From: Candidatus Aegiribacteria sp. MLS_C
GTDB lineage: Bacteria > Fermentibacterota > Fermentibacteria > Fermentibacterales > JCC-6
Direction of reading: 5' to 3'
DNA length: 64,000 nucleotides
NCBI GenBank assembly: GCA_002030045.1
Contig: LQBI01000002.1
Location: forward strand, 200,676-264,675
A model generated the notes under the pieces. It was given only the letters and a program-made list of their open reading frames with translations, searched no databases and had not been told where the DNA came from. This document shows positions 1 through 8,001 of this stretch, piece after piece; position 1 is the first letter of the stretch; each line of letters begins with the position of its first letter. The position numbers and the translations under genes are program-made.

Positions 1-217
1 AATGGACCTTCATGTTGTCCTGCGCGCCTGATATCCACTGGTCCGGTATGGAGTAGATGTCCGTGCAGGTATGGTCGATGAGACCCGCGAACTCATATCC
101 TCCGCTTCCGCCGGAGGGACCGGCGGGGTCGCTCCCGGCACAGGCGGAGAACACCAGAAGGAACAGCATGCCGGCGGTCAGGCCGGGCACCCTGGAGCGG
201 CTTATCTGACCATTCAT
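1..217 (-). CDS. Lipoprotein, N-terminal part (runs off the left edge)
   Basis: The minus-strand frame opens with ATG at 217 and stays open to the window edge, so only the first 72 or so residues are visible. They begin with a basic n-region (MNGQISRSR), a hydrophobic stretch (MLFLLVFSA) and a lipobox-type Cys (FSAC), then a Gly/Ser/Pro-rich linker. This is a lipoprotein signal peptide, so the product is probably anchored in the envelope. An AAGGGG ribosome-binding site lies just upstream of the ATG. The mature part shows no recognisable domain before the edge. The function is unknown. Confidence 0.75.
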   Translation of the reverse strand, partial: MNGQISRSRVPGLTAGMLFLLVFSACAGSDPAGPSGGSGGYEFAGLIDHTCTDIYSIPDQWISGAQDNMKVH

Positions 218-330
218 AGAATACCCCTTTGCGATGGGTGGCGGAAGGAGCCGCCATTACGTGCATTACAATGCTCCAAAGATGTGTCGGAGTCAACGAG
301 AGGGGGGCGACTTTCCCTCACCGGGCCGCA

Positions 331-361
331 GAAAAGAAAGGGGGAGGGCGCGCCCTCCCCC
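331..361 (-). terminator. Rho-independent-type terminator of the C25 peptidase gene
   Basis: An 11-bp perfect GC-rich palindrome spans 340-361. On the minus strand it is followed by a pyrimidine-rich tract with runs of T (complement of 331-339). It lies 22 bases past the stop codon of the peptidase gene at 384, so it should end that transcript. The T tract is interrupted by C. Confidence 0.7.
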
Positions 362-383
362 CTGATCCGGAAGTAAGATGGTG

Positions 384-2327
384 CTACCTGATGACCATCA
401 CCCTGGACGTTGATACCTCGCCGCCGTTGTCCAGGCGGAAGAAGTACATGCCGGGGACAAGTCCTCCGGTATTCCAGCTCATGGTGGTGCCACCGCTGAG
501 GCTTCCACTGTAGGGAGTGGCTACCAGGCGGCCCGTGAGGTCGAACACGTGGAGTTCAGCAGGTCCGGTGCCGTTCATGGTTATGACGGCGGTGGACCTC
601 ACGGGATTGTTCACCGTCAGGTTGCCGGGTACCGGAGAGGTCTCTCCGCCTTCCAGCCCTGTGCTGCCCCAGATGGCCATTGCTGCCGAGGGATCGCCCA
701 TGAGGTTGTAGCCCTCGTAATAGTAGTGGGTACGGCCGCCTCCGCTGTAGTACTCGAATACGGAGAGCTTGCCGCCGTTTAGGAAGCCCATGGGCCAGTG
801 GATACCCTGACCCAGGAAGTAGTCGTACTCGCCCTTTTCCTGGATGTCGTCCTCGTCCCAGTACGAGGAGGGGACCGAGCCCCAGAACCAGAGGCCTCCC
901 CTGTCGGCGGTCCTGGTCCAGGTCTCGCACCAGGCGGTACCGGTCTCGTAGTCACCCGTCAGGCACGCATGGGAGAGGACGCCGGGCAGCATGTCCCCAT
1001 TGGTAAGCTGGTTGAAGTCGCTGGAGCCGAAGGACATGTCTCCCCAGCTCGTCTGGCTTCCGTGGCCGGAGAATGTGAGCATCGAGACACCGCCGTTTAT
1101 GGATGCTATGGCATCGGCGGCAGTTCCTCCCTCGTGGGGGTAGACCTTGTCCCATGTATAGCCCAGGGGGTCGAGGTAGGTGTCTATGCAATAGTTGTGC
1201 GTGCCCTGTGATACGCTGTAGTTATCGCTGCTTGCTATCCAGCAGGTGTTCTGCACCCAGGGCGTCGAACCGCTTACCGTCTGCTCGTAGTCGATGACCC
1301 TGTCGGCCATGAGTACCGTCTGGCCCACAGAGGTCACCGAGAACCTGCCTATGAAGGCGTCGGGCTGGTAGCCTCCGTCGTCGAGGGTAACGTAGTAGAG
1401 GTCGGTTACACCGCTGTACTCCGTGGCGCTGTTGCCGGGGAGATAGGGGGTGTCTCCCACCAGAAGAACATAGACGGGCGGGTTTGTCCAGTTCTCAATG
1501 GCGTCCAGTATATAGGCCTCTATCTCCGAGGAGGAGGACCCGGTAACGCTTAGGTCCACCATTGTCACCTCGAAGCCCTGGCTTTCCTTCCAGGTTACGA
1601 AATCGTTCATGCCTGTGGTGACGAAATCCTCATGACCGACGATCAGGTAGGGAGCCGGAGGCGTGTCCGTTCCACTCTCGAAGGTGCCGTAGTTCACCGC
1701 CAGACCGGACAGTATCTGTTCAAAGGGTGGAGCGTAGTAGCGGCTTGCGCTGGCGTAGGTTGCCGCAAGGTTGCTGCCGTGGAAGTCGAGCGATATGGTG
1801 GCTTCTGAGAGGAGCCGGCAGCTGTTGTCGGAGGGGTCCCAGCGAAACGGCAGCACCTCGACCAGCGCCAGGTTCCTTCCCCTCATCTGTCCGGCGTGAA
1901 CCACCCTCACCCACTCCTGCGGGAAGACAGTCCCCCGGGAATAGACCCCGGGATCCAGTTCCATGGTGAAAGCGTCACGGGGCCTGTTCTTGGGCGCCGA
2001 CATGATACCTGGCTGTATGGGCCAGGCGGGCCCGGCGAGTTCGGTCACCGTCTCCCCTGAGATGGAGACCTCTACGGTGGCTTCTAAGGGGATCTCGATC
2101 CAGGTGCGGTAGACCGGGACCCTCGGAAGGGAGAACTCGCTGAGACTTTCCGATCCCTCCATCCAGACCATGGTAAAGTTCTCTCCCCTTATCGGGAGTG
2201 TTCGGAACACCGGTTGTGATGCCGACAGGTCCAGTACGATACCCTCGGGTGAGGATTCGACGACTGTGAGGCCGGATGCCAGCAGACAGCCGGTTACCGC
2301 CATCAGGGTCAGTGCAAGGTACTTCAT
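384..2327 (-). CDS. Gingipain-like C25 cysteine peptidase with secretion tail
   Basis: This 647-residue protein has an N-terminal signal peptide (hydrophobic residues 3-19). The VTGC at 11-14 could also be read as a lipobox. A propeptide-like region is followed by a caspase-fold C25 peptidase domain at roughly 220-540. The catalytic pair is visible: His422 in the SGHGSQTSW motif and Cys455 in SHACLTGDY, matching the GHGSxTxW and ACxxGD motifs of gingipains. The last 85 residues form a FlgD/type IX-like tail (VNNPV, then VFDLTGRLV, then LVPGMYFF, ending MVIR). The protein is probably secreted and surface-attached, and degrades proteins outside the cell. The gene stands alone between a divergent patatin gene and its own terminator. 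Confidence 0.88.
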   Translation of the reverse strand: MKYLALTLMAVTGCLLASGLTVVESSPEGIVLDLSASQPVFRTLPIRGENFTMVWMEGSESLSEFSLPRVPVYRTWIEIPLEATVEVSISGETVTELAGPAWPIQPGIMSAPKNRPRDAFTMELDPGVYSRGTVFPQEWVRVVHAGQMRGRNLALVEVLPFRWDPSDNSCRLLSEATISLDFHGSNLAATYASASRYYAPPFEQILSGLAVNYGTFESGTDTPPAPYLIVGHEDFVTTGMNDFVTWKESQGFEVTMVDLSVTGSSSSEIEAYILDAIENWTNPPVYVLLVGDTPYLPGNSATEYSGVTDLYYVTLDDGGYQPDAFIGRFSVTSVGQTVLMADRVIDYEQTVSGSTPWVQNTCWIASSDNYSVSQGTHNYCIDTYLDPLGYTWDKVYPHEGGTAADAIASINGGVSMLTFSGHGSQTSWGDMSFGSSDFNQLTNGDMLPGVLSHACLTGDYETGTAWCETWTRTADRGGLWFWGSVPSSYWDEDDIQEKGEYDYFLGQGIHWPMGFLNGGKLSVFEYYSGGGRTHYYYEGYNLMGDPSAAMAIWGSTGLEGGETSPVPGNLTVNNPVRSTAVITMNGTGPAELHVFDLTGRLVATPYSGSLSGGTTMSWNTGGLVPGMYFFRLDNGGEVSTSRVMVIR

Positions 2328-2448
2328 GGTTTTCCTTTCGCGCTGGAGAAGGGAGTATTATGATAGTTCAGTTAAGGTATCTGAGGATGCTTCATCTACA
2401 CAATGATAGAATACAGACAATGGTTCCCGACGTAAAGGCTTCGGCATC

Positions 2449-4566
2449 ATGTTCTTTCAATGTATTTTAATAGCCGTTTCGGTAATGTCGTCAAGGCCTG
2501 GCGGTGATAATGGAGGCGTTTCCCTGGTCCTTTCGGGAGGCGGCGCCAGGGGTTTCGCGCACGTGGGAGTCCTTATGGCGCTGGAGGAGGAGGGGGTGCC
2601 GGTGCGGGCGGTGGCCGGAACCAGCATGGGGGCCCTTGTGGGAGGACTCTACAGCTGCGGCTATACTGCCGCAGAGATCGATTCAATAGTAAGAAACACC
2701 GACTGGGAGTGGCTGTTCTCTTCCAGACCGGACAGCAGGCTCACCATTCTTCCCCTCAGGCTATCCGAATCCCGGGACATCCTGACCCTCCAGGTTCGAG
2801 GCTTCAGTCCGTTCCTTCCCAGGAGCGCCATCTCAACCCAGAGGGTTGGATCCCTGCTGACCTCCCTAACAGCGCCAGTCCAGCTGGAGACCGGTCCTTC
2901 CTTCGATTCCCTGCCCGTACCTCTGCGAATAGTGGCATTCGACCTGGTGACAAGATGCAGGATTGTACACTGCAGCGGGACGCTGAGTACCTGCCAGCTG
3001 AGTTCCATGGCGGTGCCCGCGGTCTTCCCGGCGGTGAGGATGGGGACCATGCTGCTGGTGGACGGCGGGGTAGGCGATAACCTTCCTGTGGATGTAGCAC
3101 GGGACGCATGGGATTATCAGGTGCTTGCGGTGGACATCTCCTCCGACGAGCCAGGCATCCCCGAGAATCCCACCCTCGTTCAGGTGGGGAGCCTTACCTA
3201 CAGCGCTCTTTCCTCCAGGGTCAACGGCCTGTACGCCGCGAAGCCGGACTACTATTTCAGGCCCGATCTGGCGGGGGCGAGGAGCTGGGAGTTCTCCAGC
3301 AGGACCGCCGACTCCCTGATCGATATCGGTTACCGCCAGACCCTGGAGTACCTGAGACGCCATCCCGAGATACCGCGGGAAGCCCGTTCATCGTCCGACG
3401 ACTGCCTGCCGGGGGGAGCTGTGGAAATAACAGGTGTCGTCTTCACAGGCCTGGAAAGGGTCTCTCCAGATGCAGTCGAGGACTGGACTCTCATTCGGCC
3501 GGGAGACACGGCCAGCCAGGCTGACCTCCGCAGAGCGGCGGAACAGCTGTACGCCTCTGAACTCTTCGAACTTGTGGACTACACGCTGCAGAACGATGGT
3601 AAGGGGGGAGGGGCCCTGCTGGTCTACCGTTTCGTGGAGAGGGAGCCATCGTCTATCGGAGTGGGCATGACCTACTGCAGCAGTTTTGGACTGGACGGCA
3701 GGATAACCTACAGGCACAGAAACTTCCTCAACGAAGGCGACCATTTCGTGATGAACCTCGGCGGAGGAGACAGGTACGCCTTCGGGGAGCTGAGGCTCCT
3801 CGAACTCTCACCGGGTAGGAGGAAATGGTTCGGGGATTACTCGCTCACAGCATTTCAGACCAGGGTCCAGACCTATGAGAGGAACGGCTCCTCCTCGACT
3901 CCCGTCGAGACACGATACCTCTGCCGGGCGGCCGCCGGGTTCTCAAGCGGATGGTCCGGGCTAAGCGAGACTGGTCTGTCCGGTACTCTCCACAGGTACG
4001 GCTCCGAAGGACATCAGGGGTTCGGGTCCCTGTTCGTCTCACATCTCACGGAAACCGTCGACGACCTGCTTCAGCCGGCTTCAGGCATGCGGCTCGGCGC
4101 ATGGCTTTCCTGGACGCCCTTCACTCCAAGGAGCCACCTTTCGTTCAATTACGATGTGCTTGCTGCATTCCCGTTCCTCAGGAAGGGAACCCTGATGCTG
4201 GTCTCGTGGGGCCAGCTGCTCGCAGGCAACACCTGGGACTGGCAGCGGAGCAGGATGACCGCGAACAGGAGCATACCGGGAGTGCCACTGTACGCGCTGC
4301 CCACCAGACAGAGGGTCGCTCTCCTGGGAAGGTTCAGGAGACAGCTGAACGGGCCATTCTTCCTTTGCCTCGAGGCCGGTTCCACTTTCGACTGGGAATC
4401 CCCGCCGGACCTGGACGAAGGCGAATGGACCTTCGGAGCGGGGCTGTCCGCGGGACTGGCGACCCCGGTGGGACCTGCGGCCATAGGCTGGGGCTGGTCC
4501 GACAGGTTCCAGGGAAGATGGACCGTCTCCCTGGGATCCGGACCCACCTACGGACCCGGGAGGTAA
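2449..4566 (+). CDS. Patatin-like phospholipase with BamA-type outer-membrane barrel
   Basis: The product has 705 residues. A short hydrophobic N-terminus leads into a patatin domain. The oxyanion loop GGGARG is at 30-35, the nucleophile Ser59 sits in GTSMG, and the catalytic Asp205 is in VDGGVGDNLP. A POTRA-like segment (roughly 325-390, EITGVVFTGLERVSPDAV) follows, then a C-terminal beta-barrel of about 300 residues resembling the surface-antigen/BamA barrel. This is the type Vd (PlpD-like) layout, in which the barrel holds or exports the lipase at the outer membrane. The start at 2449 gives a signal peptide; ATG 2485 is an alternative but would lose it. The gene is divergent from the C25 peptidase and is followed after 2 nt by a cupin gene. 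Confidence 0.88.
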   Translation: MFFQCILIAVSVMSSRPGGDNGGVSLVLSGGGARGFAHVGVLMALEEEGVPVRAVAGTSMGALVGGLYSCGYTAAEIDSIVRNTDWEWLFSSRPDSRLTILPLRLSESRDILTLQVRGFSPFLPRSAISTQRVGSLLTSLTAPVQLETGPSFDSLPVPLRIVAFDLVTRCRIVHCSGTLSTCQLSSMAVPAVFPAVRMGTMLLVDGGVGDNLPVDVARDAWDYQVLAVDISSDEPGIPENPTLVQVGSLTYSALSSRVNGLYAAKPDYYFRPDLAGARSWEFSSRTADSLIDIGYRQTLEYLRRHPEIPREARSSSDDCLPGGAVEITGVVFTGLERVSPDAVEDWTLIRPGDTASQADLRRAAEQLYASELFELVDYTLQNDGKGGGALLVYRFVEREPSSIGVGMTYCSSFGLDGRITYRHRNFLNEGDHFVMNLGGGDRYAFGELRLLELSPGRRKWFGDYSLTAFQTRVQTYERNGSSSTPVETRYLCRAAAGFSSGWSGLSETGLSGTLHRYGSEGHQGFGSLFVSHLTETVDDLLQPASGMRLGAWLSWTPFTPRSHLSFNYDVLAAFPFLRKGTLMLVSWGQLLAGNTWDWQRSRMTANRSIPGVPLYALPTRQRVALLGRFRRQLNGPFFLCLEAGSTFDWESPPDLDEGEWTFGAGLSAGLATPVGPAAIGWGWSDRFQGRWTVSLGSGPTYGPGR

Positions 4567-4568
4567 GG

Positions 4569-4928
4569 ATGGCGCTGATCAGGAGGGCCGGAGAGATAAG
4601 GGGAGCGAGGGAAACCGCCGCCGGCTACAGGAAGGTGGTCTCAAGGGTACTGGCGGACCAGGCGCAGGGATGCGGCGACCTTACCGTCAGGATGCTCTCC
4701 ATCGGGCCCGACGGCAGGCTGCCGAGGGAGGAAAGGGGTCACCTGAGGGTGTTCGTGGTGATCCAGGGAGAGCTGCTGTTCATGGACGGAGACGGCGCCG
4801 TCCATCTCCTTGGGCAGGGGGACGTGGTCGTGGTGAGACCCCGCGAGAGGCACCACTTCCAGAACGAGTCCGGTTCCGCGGCCAGGCTCCTTGCCGCCGA
4901 GATCCAGGAGATCCAGGGACGGACCTAA
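4569..4928 (+). CDS. Small single-domain cupin protein
   Basis: The 119-residue protein has a cupin barrel. Motif-like segments are LPREERGHLRVFVVIQGELLFM and GQGDVVVVRPRERHHFQNES. It ends with a histidine-bearing strand that could bind metal. The ATG lies 2 nt after the upstream stop, and its ribosome-binding site (GGGAGG) overlaps the end of the patatin gene, so translation is probably coupled. The substrate cannot be told. The last four residues (QGRT) and the stop codon lie inside a repeat whose second copy gives the convergent metH the same four C-terminal residues, so the original C-terminus may have been replaced. The long open frame that covers this gene and begins inside the patatin gene is only partly in this frame; ATG 4569 is the sensible start. 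Confidence 0.75.
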   Translation: MALIRRAGEIRGARETAAGYRKVVSRVLADQAQGCGDLTVRMLSIGPDGRLPREERGHLRVFVVIQGELLFMDGDGAVHLLGQGDVVVVRPRERHHFQNESGSAARLLAAEIQEIQGRT

Positions 4929-5068
4929 ATTCATCAAGTTACGGCTGCATGAACACTTCTCAGTGCGGTAACTTGATGAATTTAGGTCCGTCCCTGGGCA
5001 CTGGGCAAGCCGGCTGCATGAACACTTCTCAGTGCGGTAACTTGATGAATTTAGGTCCGTCCCTGGGC
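4913..5068. repeat. REP-like inverted plus direct repeat between convergent genes
   Basis: A perfect 30-bp inverted repeat (4913-4942 against 4968-4997) surrounds a 25-nt loop. The loop and right arm are then repeated directly: 4942-4999 and 5011-5068 are identical over 58 bp, with period 69. The core carries CAGGGACGGACCTAAATTC followed by ATCAAGTTAC. The element forms the last codons and stops of the cupin gene on its left and of metH on its right. A diverged single copy lies at 55772-55800. This is the look of a REP/BIME-type dispersed palindromic repeat; such repeats are mobilised by RAYT (TnpA-REP) transposases, none of which is seen here. Confidence 0.85.
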
Positions 5069-7396
5069 CAGCCTCAGCGCTTCCCTGACAGCTCCCGGGG
5101 CATCCTTCGCATAACCGTCGGCCCCTATGGAAGCGGCGAACTCACCTGTGACCACTGCCCCTCCCACCAGGACACGGGTTTTCGATCCTTTCTCCCGCAG
5201 CAGCGCGATGACCTTTTCCATCTCGGGAGCGGTGGTGCTCATAAGTGCGGAGAGGGCCACTATGTCGGCGTTCGCCTCCTCCGCCCCGCGAACGATCTCC
5301 TCGCTGGCTACGTCCCTCCCGAGGTCCGTAACGCTGAACCCGGCGTTCCCGAGGAACATACCGACCAGGTTCTTGCCTATGTCGTGGATGTCGCCCTTTA
5401 CGGATGCCAGCAGGACCGTTCCGCTGCCGCCGGTGGCCTCTCCCGGTCCAAGATGCGGCGCCAGCAGGCCGGTCAGTATTCTCGAAGCCTCCGCCGATGC
5501 TATCAGGTGAGGAAGAAAGAGCTTCCTCCTGGAGTAGAGGTCGCCTACCTGGTCCATAGCCGGACCAAGTCCACGGTTCAGTATCTCGCGGGCGTCCGTC
5601 CCGGTCTCCAGCAGCTCCCTGGCCGAGGCCTCGGTCTGCCTGCAGTCGCCCGTCACGATGCTTTTCCTGAGTATTCCCATGAAATCCGGGTCGCTTGACC
5701 GGGGATCCAGTTCCGGCATCTTCATCTCCACCTTCTCCACCGCTCCTGTAAGCAGTCTTACGCCTCTGCGGGCCTCCAGGATCGCCTGGTCAAGCACATC
5801 GGCTATGGCGATGTCCAGACCCATGGTGCCCATTGCCGAAAGGAGTGCTGCGTTAAGCCCGCTCCTGCCGGGCATGCCGTGGGAGACGTTGGAAATGCCG
5901 GCCATGGTGAAGAGCCCCCTTCGCCTGTACAGGACCAGGGTCTCCAAGGTGATGGAGGCGTCGGCGCCGGTACCCACGGGTCTGACCACAGGGTCCGCAA
6001 GGACCCGTGCAGGAGGAAGACCGAATTCCTCCAGGATCTCCAGGCCCCTTTCCACCATGGCGAGTCTCTCTTCGGGGGTCTCCCCCAGGCGCCTTCCGTC
6101 CATCGACAGAAGAACGGCGTAACCTCCGTGGCGCATCAGAGTACCTATCCGCGCAGCTATGTGCGCCTCGTCGCAGGTGAGGGAATTCAGGACTGCTATG
6201 CCGCCCATCTGGCGGAAAGCCCTCTCTATCATCTCCGGGTCGGAGAGGTCCACGGAAAGGGGTGGGCCGATGGAGAGCCTGCTGAAGACATCTTCCAGCA
6301 ACCCATCGGGCACCATCCTCTCCAGTCCCAGGTTCACGTCTATCAGATCGGCCCTTCCCTGAGCCCTGGCAAGGGAGACCAGGGACAGTGAGTCCCCCTT
6401 CGCTATGGATCCCTGAAGGTTCCGCCTGCCCGTGGGGTTGATGGACTCCCCGGCGACCAGAAGTCCTTCTCCTATACGGACCGTCCTGTCCACGGAAGAG
6501 AGAAGCGGCAGCTTCTCCGGTCCCGGATCGGGAGCCGGTCTTATTCCAACGAGAGCGACGTATTCCCTAACGTGCTCCGGACCGGTGCCGCAGCAGCCGC
6601 CAAGGATCGAAGCGCCGCTCCAGGCGAAGTCCTCAAGCCACGCGGCGAACCTCTCGGGCCCCAGTTCCCACCTTCCTTCTGAAGGCAGGCCGGCGTTCGG
6701 TTCCGCAACGACCCTCCTTCGGGAGAACCGGAGCATCTCCTGGACCACCGGGAGCAGTTCCTCCGGCCCCTCGCCGCAGTTGGCCCCCACTGCATCCACC
6801 GGCAGCTGGTCCATCAGGACCGCCAGGGCGGTGGGGGATGTGCCGGCAAGTGTCATTCCGCTGGTCTCGAAGGTCATCTGAGCAGAGATGAACCCGTCGG
6901 GGCAGACGTCCCTCACCGCCAGTACCGCGGCCTTCAATTCCCTCGGGTCCGAGAAGGTCTCCAGGAAGAAGATGTCTATCCCTGCAGAGACCAGGGCTTC
7001 AGCCTGTGCAGCGAACTGACGGTAGGCATCGTCCCAGGTGAGTCTGCCGGAAGGGTGGAGCAGACTGCCCGTGGGCCCTATGCTGGCCCCTGTAAGCGTC
7101 CTTCCGCCGGAGGCCCGCAGGGCGCACTCCGCAAGCCTGCCGTTGATACTCGAAACGAGACCCGGGTCTCCCAGCTTGATGCCGGTCCCTCCGAATGTGC
7201 ATGTCAGCAGGATGTCGGCACCCGCTTCCCTGTAGTCCCTGTGCATGCAGAGCACCGTATCGGTGTTCTCCACCGCCCAGAGCTCCGTACTCACGCCGGC
7301 GGGCATGCCTCTCTTCATGAGTTCAGTGCCCGACGCCCCGTCCAGGAAAACAACCCTTTCTCGAAGGAGTTCTCTCAGTCGCTTCGCCTGATCCAT
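5051..7396 (-). CDS. metH: B12-dependent methionine synthase lacking the activation domain
   Basis: At 781 residues the protein is about two-thirds the length of classical MetH. Domains in order: homocysteine methyltransferase (about 1-285), with zinc ligands in GANCGEGP and GGCCGTGP; a pterin (methyl-THF) binding barrel (about 300-560, with AGESINPTGRR and a DVNLG-type motif); a cobalamin cap (about 575-650); and a B12-binding domain with DIHDIGKN (DxHxxG). It transfers methyl from methyl-THF through cobalamin to homocysteine in the cytoplasm. The C-terminal AdoMet-binding reactivation domain is missing and is encoded by the gene just upstream, as in Thermotoga. The start overlaps that gene by 22 nt. 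The last residues, QGRT, come from the adjoining repeat. Confidence 0.93.
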   Translation of the reverse strand: MDQAKRLRELLRERVVFLDGASGTELMKRGMPAGVSTELWAVENTDTVLCMHRDYREAGADILLTCTFGGTGIKLGDPGLVSSINGRLAECALRASGGRTLTGASIGPTGSLLHPSGRLTWDDAYRQFAAQAEALVSAGIDIFFLETFSDPRELKAAVLAVRDVCPDGFISAQMTFETSGMTLAGTSPTALAVLMDQLPVDAVGANCGEGPEELLPVVQEMLRFSRRRVVAEPNAGLPSEGRWELGPERFAAWLEDFAWSGASILGGCCGTGPEHVREYVALVGIRPAPDPGPEKLPLLSSVDRTVRIGEGLLVAGESINPTGRRNLQGSIAKGDSLSLVSLARAQGRADLIDVNLGLERMVPDGLLEDVFSRLSIGPPLSVDLSDPEMIERAFRQMGGIAVLNSLTCDEAHIAARIGTLMRHGGYAVLLSMDGRRLGETPEERLAMVERGLEILEEFGLPPARVLADPVVRPVGTGADASITLETLVLYRRRGLFTMAGISNVSHGMPGRSGLNAALLSAMGTMGLDIAIADVLDQAILEARRGVRLLTGAVEKVEMKMPELDPRSSDPDFMGILRKSIVTGDCRQTEASARELLETGTDAREILNRGLGPAMDQVGDLYSRRKLFLPHLIASAEASRILTGLLAPHLGPGEATGGSGTVLLASVKGDIHDIGKNLVGMFLGNAGFSVTDLGRDVASEEIVRGAEEANADIVALSALMSTTAPEMEKVIALLREKGSKTRVLVGGAVVTGEFAASIGADGYAKDAPGAVREALRLAQGRT

Positions 7397-8001
7397 CCGA
7401 TCACTCCCGTCCCGCTCTTGACCGGTCTGAGCATGTAGGAATCATTCTCCAGCCTTACTCCCGCACGCTGACCGTCAAGGAGCTTCATTATCCTGTTCTG
7501 CGATGATAGGGCAAAGTCACCGAAACCCGGTGCGAACCTTCCGGTGGCCGACAACCCGGGCAGCCTCTCGGCCAGCATCTTCTGCAATGCCCTGGAAACC
7601 TCCTCCACCATGCAGGACGCCGCCGAATCCAGGAAGAAGGCCCTGCTCATGAGACCTTTCTCCTGAAGGCCGCGGCACTCCTTCTCGGGAGCCGGCCCGA
7701 TGGTCACCAGGAATACCGAGACCTTCTCCGCCCGTTTCATGAACCTTGCCAGGGATGTGCTTTCAAGGACGATCCCCCGGGCTTTCAACCCGTCACCGGT
7801 GATTTCCACATCATCCCTGGTAACGTACAGGGCCTTTGGCAGCGCCAGCACTGAGAGCTGTTCCAGGGCTTCCCCCGCATCACGGCCGAACCCTCCCCTC
7901 CTCGACGGAGGACAACCGCTCCTCGCAAGGACCCTGTCCTCGGATGGAAGGACGGTCTTCGGGTCGAAACGGACAAGGTCGGGGTTACCGGGATCCATCA
8001 T
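7375..8001 (-). CDS. Stand-alone methionine synthase activation-domain protein
   Basis: The 208-residue protein matches the MetH reactivation domain. FAPGFGDFALSSQ and SYMLRPVKSGTGVIG correspond to the AdoMet-binding motifs (RxxPGYGDxPLxxQ and the S.m..P..S.sG.ig tail). It should supply AdoMet-dependent reductive methylation to rescue oxidised cob(II)alamin on the truncated MetH encoded next to it. The start used is the first of two tandem ATGs at 8001, which overlaps the upstream TGA by 4 nt and has AGGAAG in front. A longer frame extends upstream inside the neighbouring gene but is only a by-product of the overlap. The split resembles the Thermotoga TM0268/TM0269 pair. Confidence 0.88.
   Translation of the reverse strand: MMDPGNPDLVRFDPKTVLPSEDRVLARSGCPPSRRGGFGRDAGEALEQLSVLALPKALYVTRDDVEITGDGLKARGIVLESTSLARFMKRAEKVSVFLVTIGPAPEKECRGLQEKGLMSRAFFLDSAASCMVEEVSRALQKMLAERLPGLSATGRFAPGFGDFALSSQNRIMKLLDGQRAGVRLENDSYMLRPVKSGTGVIGWIRRSD

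Noticed and set aside
3951-4568. Long open frame reading into the cupin gene from inside the patatin gene
   Set aside because: Its first 200 codons overlap the patatin/BamA gene in another frame and have no family match; only the part from ATG 4569 is a cupin.
4913-5068. CRISPR array
   Set aside because: There are only two direct copies with a 12-bp spacer and a long inverted repeat, and no cas genes. It is a REP-like element.
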